Positions 59,706 through 64,000 of a DNA stretch of 64,000 nucleotides are shown here, one piece after another. Both the position numbers and the translations under genes were made by a program. Source of the stretch: Corynespora cassiicola (Eukaryota; Ascomycota; Dothideomycetes; Pleosporales; Corynesporascaceae); NCBI GenBank assembly GCA_022059125.1, contig JAEUWY010000016.1, positions 62,001 to 126,000 of the forward strand. The letters run 5' to 3'. The notes below the pieces were generated by a model, which did not search any database, had not been told where the DNA came from, and saw nothing but the letters and a program-made list of their open reading frames with translations. Position 1 is the stretch's first letter; every line of letters begins with the position of its first letter.

Positions 59706-61715
59706 TTAATTTGATGCCTTGGCACCCCCCGAGAATGACAGACCCGATCCCTCGCCGGCGAGCTTGCCGCTCATCATTCTGATCACTTCGTCGGACCATC
59801 GGAAAGAATCGACTAGCTGTTGGTCCAAGAGGGCGTTGAGACCCTTGAGGATCCATTCCTGCACGTCTGGCGAGCAGTACTCGTATGCCATGACAAAGCT
59901 CAAGCCCGTGTGGAATGCGCCAATGGGCTTGTTGGCCCAGGCATCCTCCCACGTCTTGCAGATTTCAAAGGCAAAGGACCGGCACTCTGCCTCCAGAGCG
60001 TAGGACCTCGGGTCGTAAACCGGAAGTAGTTTCATGATGAGTTTGTTGGTGAGGATCACCAGCGACCAGTAACAGTTGTAAGCAACAGTTACTCGCCAGT
60101 TTGTAAAGTGGAACGACATGGGGATCGGACTGTCGTCGTCTATCGAAGGTAGTTCAATGGCTGCTGATCCGTCCATGAGTCGAGCATGCAGATGGTTACC
60201 TAGCATGCAGAGACCCTCCTTGTGGATGTGCAACCGGTTGAGTAGAATTGTCCGGGCCATTGAGTAGTCACATGATGGCTCTGATGGGAAAGAGCTGCTC
60301 AAAAAGTCGAGGTCGCTGGCAAAAGTGTCATCTGAAAATTCCAGAGGCGTTGAGAAATCCGAGAGGTTATCAGAGAGATTGTCGGCGAGGCCGATGCCCA
60401 GGTCAAAGTCTGTGTTGATAATCTCATCCACCGGGTCAAGCATCACTTGATTCAACTCTTTCAACTCCCTCAAAAATGATGGAAAGTCGGCCATGCGCTG
60501 CAAGATCTCCGTGTATAGGCAGTCCTCGAAGCTGAGACCTGTCTTGTCGAAAGCAATATCGTGCCACTCGGGCGTCGTAAGGAAACATGACCTGCGTTCG
60601 TAGATGGAGGTGATGATCTGAAAGGGTTAGTATCATGTGGCTATCCTACGCACCAAGAGTCCGCTGCCGCGAAAAAGCAACACAGACTGATGGGCCATGT
60701 GGTGTACTTACAATTCCACCCCGATTGAACCTTAGAAGCTCCTTCGCGAATGGGTCCGTGTACTTTGACGGACCCTGCAGTTCCATCAAGCGTCCTGCGC
60801 CGCCGACGTGAGCAAGATAGCGATTGCCCACTCTGGGGCCGGCCAACGCCTGTACCAAAATGTTAGTGGCAGTTTTGGGCGTTCAGCTGCATCGGAGCAT
60901 TTACCTCGACCAATCCCAGGAGAACCGACGCGCATAGCGTATTCGACGACACGCTCTGTCGAGGGTCCTCCAAGCACATTTGCAAAGACTGTACAGCGCG
61001 CAAGTAGAGCTGCGGACTCGCTATTTCGTTTGGGTTCTTCTTGTGAACCATGGAGGAATGGGCATGGATCAAGCAAGCCACGGCCGCATCCAGGGCAGCA
61101 TTGTGCCCGATTCTTGACGGGACTTCACTAATAAAGGGTCCAAATGCCGACATGCGATGACCGGCGCTACCGGTGCCCAGGGCGTCCACCAGCGCTCGAG
61201 CGAGCTCATGATGTTGCGACGGGGAGGGAAACCTAAGGAAAGGAGACCGAGGAGGGCTGGACTCGTTCGAACTTGATCTTGGACTGCGGGAAGGTTTGCG
61301 CTGTAGATCTGTACCTTTATGGGATATTCGGAACTTTTGAAAGACGGCGCCATTCTCCGACCACTTTTCGTTTAGCTGGGTTAGACGCTTGCATTTTTGA
61401 TCTTCTTGTAGGTCAGTAGGCGCATTTCCAAACTCGGTCCAAGACAAACCTAGTATTCCAGGAACCACTTGGACATTGTTGACCGGGGTGGTGCTGTTCA
61501 ACCGCGGGCCCAGGTCTTTAAATGTATGGCGGGCGGGAGGGCCGGGACAGCACTTGCTGTTCTTTTGGCAGTTTATGCAGTTTGGCCAGGTCTCGTCGCA
61601 CTGTAAGGTTGGCATGAATCAGTAGCTGTATCCACGTGGGCCGAGTGCTCGGTCGTACCTTGATCTTTCGTTTCCGACATATCGCGCATCCGGTGCTCTT
61701 CGGTACGCCAACCAT
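59706..61715 (-). CDS. Zn2Cys6 transcription factor
   Basis: Fungal binuclear-cluster regulator, nuclear. Exons 61659-61715, 60905-61600, 60712-60849 and 59706-60617 give 600 residues; introns are 58, 55 and 94 bp. The first exon codes GCAICRKRKIK and the second CDETWPNCINCQKNSKCC, so the cluster C-x2-C-x6-C-x6-C-x2-C-x6-C is split by the first intron right after the linker Lys, as is common for this family. A Ser/Pro/Arg-rich linker (about 95-140) precedes a helical regulatory region (fungal specific TF type, DUF3468-like) to the end. The C-terminus is Ser/Gly-rich. No adjacent pathway gene identifies the target. Confidence 0.92.
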
Positions 61716-64000
61716 GTCGGGGGAAGTGCTCGAGGCCGGGACACAGGACTATACCGAGAAAAGGCTGAAGAAGGGAGAACGGTGAGGTTGAGCGGGATGT
61801 CTAAGCGGACCAAAGCAGCAATATAGTGCGCAGCGCAGCGAAGGCCGACCGCTTTTGTATCAAGCTATGTGGTTGAAGGCGGCAGGATCCCCAGGCCTAG
61901 TTCCGCTTCTAGGACGGAACCCAAGCTCAAGCAACCGCAGGGCAGACGGGCCAAGCTATGGCAGCATGGTTCCTGGCACCTGGGAACCAAGACATGGGCG
62001 GTGACCGGTGCTGGTCACGTGCTCGCAGGATGCGTCCTGATCGGGACGGGCAACGAGGCTTGGATAGGGCTAGCGCGGCTTGGATGGCGACCAGCGACTT
62101 GTCCAACGTAGACGGCGGCCGTGCTTGCGTGCTTAGGGCCAGCACTAGACGGTGCGTATGTACGTCGGGAGCGTGGCGGCGGGCGTGGACATTGAGGGCA
62201 TTGCACGGTCGGGGCGTGCGGCGGTTGAACGAGGGCATAGGTGGCAGCGGGGGGGACCTCGGGAGGACGACACAAGCACCACCACCACCACCACCACCAG
62301 CTCCACCAGCAGCTCCACCACCATCACCACCGCCGGCACCACCACACAGAGGCGCCATTGCACAAGTGTTGGCATGCATGTCGGCTGACGTAAAACGACA
62401 GGGCTGAACAGACGACCAATCCTTTAGCCCCTCGGGCCAGACGAGATCAGCCCCTCCCCTCGACCCAACCGTCGACCTGCTGCTGCTTTCTCCACCATCC
62501 AGCATCCATCCCGCCCGAACTCAGATCGCCCCCATAGGGCTCCGCCACGCCTCGAGGTCCCTCCCTGGATCGCCTCTTTTGCCTCTGTCACCCCTACCGT
62601 CGACAGCTGGCCCGTCACTTCATTTCCCCTAATAACCTCCAGCCTCAAGTGCCAGCCATGCCCGCCATGCCAACCCGTCTCACCGCGCCTGATCGGCTCG
62701 TGGCCTGTACTGTCAGACACAGCCGCAGCACCGCAGTGGCTTCATTGGAGTGCACTGCAATTCCACCTCCCCCCACCCGTGCTCCGCGGCATGGGGTCTC
62801 TTCCACACAGCTTCCGCAAGTTGTTTCTTGCAGCTTCGCCTCTGCTCCATCCATGGCCGTCTCCGAGTCCGCTGATGAGATTAATTTCATCCGTCTCCAC
62901 CTGCGCCCCTCTACTGCAAGCTACGGTTTTCCGTTTCCAGTGATAGATTGTTGTTGAACCGTTGTCAAGCGCTCCCGCCGTCGAGCACGGATACACGGGA
63001 CACACGGGCTTGCCGGGCCGCTCCTGACGGTCTTCTTTACCGGCTCGATCCCGCCTGTGTATGGCTATACTCGATGCCTGGCAACGTACGACGTGGTCCG
63101 TCACATGTAGAAGGCCTGGTCGTCACGCCCGCCAGTCATCCTCCCTAGCACGTCGGCCGTCTAGTCGCCGAACGCGCCCCAGCACATGGGCCCATAACAC
63201 TATGCTTTTTGCACTGTGCGGATTCTAGGTTCAAAACAAGCTCTTTCGTGCCACTAGCCGGCCCTCGCCAACGGGACTGTACCTGCTAAAAATACCGCCC
63301 AGCAGAGCCCTCTTGCCCAGTCCGCCTTCTCCTACAGGAATCCCATCCGTCTTGTGCAGCACCATGACATGGGCCAGGACAGACTACCCCTCCTTGGACC
63401 GAACGGTCTCTCGTTAACTCGCACCACCGTGGCGAATCGCCGTGCAACTGACCGCCGAGGCCTGGCCTACGGGATGCATGACCTGAACCGTCGCCTCGCC
63501 CACCTCGACGTCTCCAGGAGATGAAGCTCGTTTGGGGAATCCGAGTGCCGGAACGACGCTGACCACAGGCAGCCTCGAAAGGACCTTCTACGAGCCCATC
63601 TCGATGGTTCGCTGTCATTTGTCTCGATCGTATTACCTTAATATCTGCCGACCTAGGCGGCTCGCCGTTGATTGGGCCTCGCTTGCTCTAGAGCAACGTT
63701 TCAAGGCGGTCGCCCAATACTTGGTATTCCGCTTTGGTATCCGCAGCAGCGGTAGTCTGCCTTGCACTAGCTTCATCAGTCTGCAGTAGAAGCCTTTTGC
63801 TCCTTCTGCACGTTTACCATCATACCCCGGGAAACTGCATGCTAAATTCAGCCACTTTTCGCAGACGCTTCCCTAATCGCTCGCCTTGTACTCGGACCTC
63901 ACCCAACCAGTGGTGACTCTGGCCGCCATGCCATGCAGCGCTTTGCTTGCGAGCAAGCTTCATGGCTTGCGCCCCAAGAGTCCGCTGCGGGTGACGGCCT
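61716..64000. other. Right-hand end, no supported gene
   Basis: Promoter of the Zn2Cys6 gene and GC-rich unassigned DNA with several overlapping frames of 60-190 codons and no family signature. Confidence 0.5.
62275..62345. repeat. CAC trinucleotide repeat
   Basis: A run of CAC interrupted by CAG and CAT units in non-coding sequence. It produces false Thr/Pro- and Gly/Val-rich open frames on both strands. Confidence 0.85.

Noticed and set aside
61927..62505. 192-codon minus-strand frame
   Set aside because: Its body is a translated CAC/GGT repeat (poly-Gly), and overlapping frames are equally open.

Overview
The window is nuclear DNA of a filamentous ascomycete (Pezizomycotina). The basis is: many small spliceosomal introns (mostly 45-135 bp) with GT-AG ends and CTRAY-like branch points; families largely confined to filamentous fungi (HET, Clr5, Zn2Cys6, fungal rhodopsin/PTH11-like, TRI12-type transporter, small secreted cysteine-rich proteins); and G-to-A / C-to-T type lesions in pseudogenes of the kind RIP leaves. 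I cannot place it more finely. No tRNA, rRNA, CRISPR array or intact transposon was seen.

Layout. 1-9.9 kb is gene-poor and accessory: an orphan 559-aa protein, two decayed genes (a short orphan and a HET-domain gene), a secreted protein and long empty stretches. 9.9-21.2 kb is a metabolic neighbourhood: SDR reductase, thiamine-diphosphate lyase, anion-type MFS carrier, seven-helix rhodopsin-like membrane protein and a Baeyer-Villiger type flavin monooxygenase. 22.3-28.8 kb is dense housekeeping: APN1 endonuclease, DIM1 rRNA dimethylase, HIS7 and IMP3, arranged around two divergent promoters. 29.0-33.0 kb has a TRI12-family MFS pump and an acetate-type GPR1/FUN34/YaaH carrier. 35.4-37.8 kb has a 69-aa secreted cysteine-rich protein and allantoinase. 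40.0-49.0 kb is again core: DUF1917 protein, DNA primase small subunit, prohibitin-2, an L-type lectin cargo receptor and mitochondrial succinyl-CoA:3-oxoacid CoA transferase. 49.0-59.7 kb looks accessory: AT-rich or decayed DNA flanks a tail-to-tail pair (DUF7025-type AAA ATPase and Clr5 protein). A Zn2Cys6 regulator follows at 59.7-61.7 kb, and the last 2.3 kb holds no gene I can support.

Gene models were spliced by hand. For each multi-exon gene the exon lengths sum to a multiple of three and the joined protein restores family motifs. Points most worth attention: a presequence-like, acid-free N-terminal extension on APN1 with a weak first start and a strong second one; two neighbouring genes that both need GC-AG introns; lesion mapping in the HET pseudogene; a 69-aa three-exon secreted protein that simple ORF calling misses; and regulatory motifs that fit their genes (paired GATA sites at allantoinase, ACGCG cores at primase, a Gcn4-like site at HIS7).
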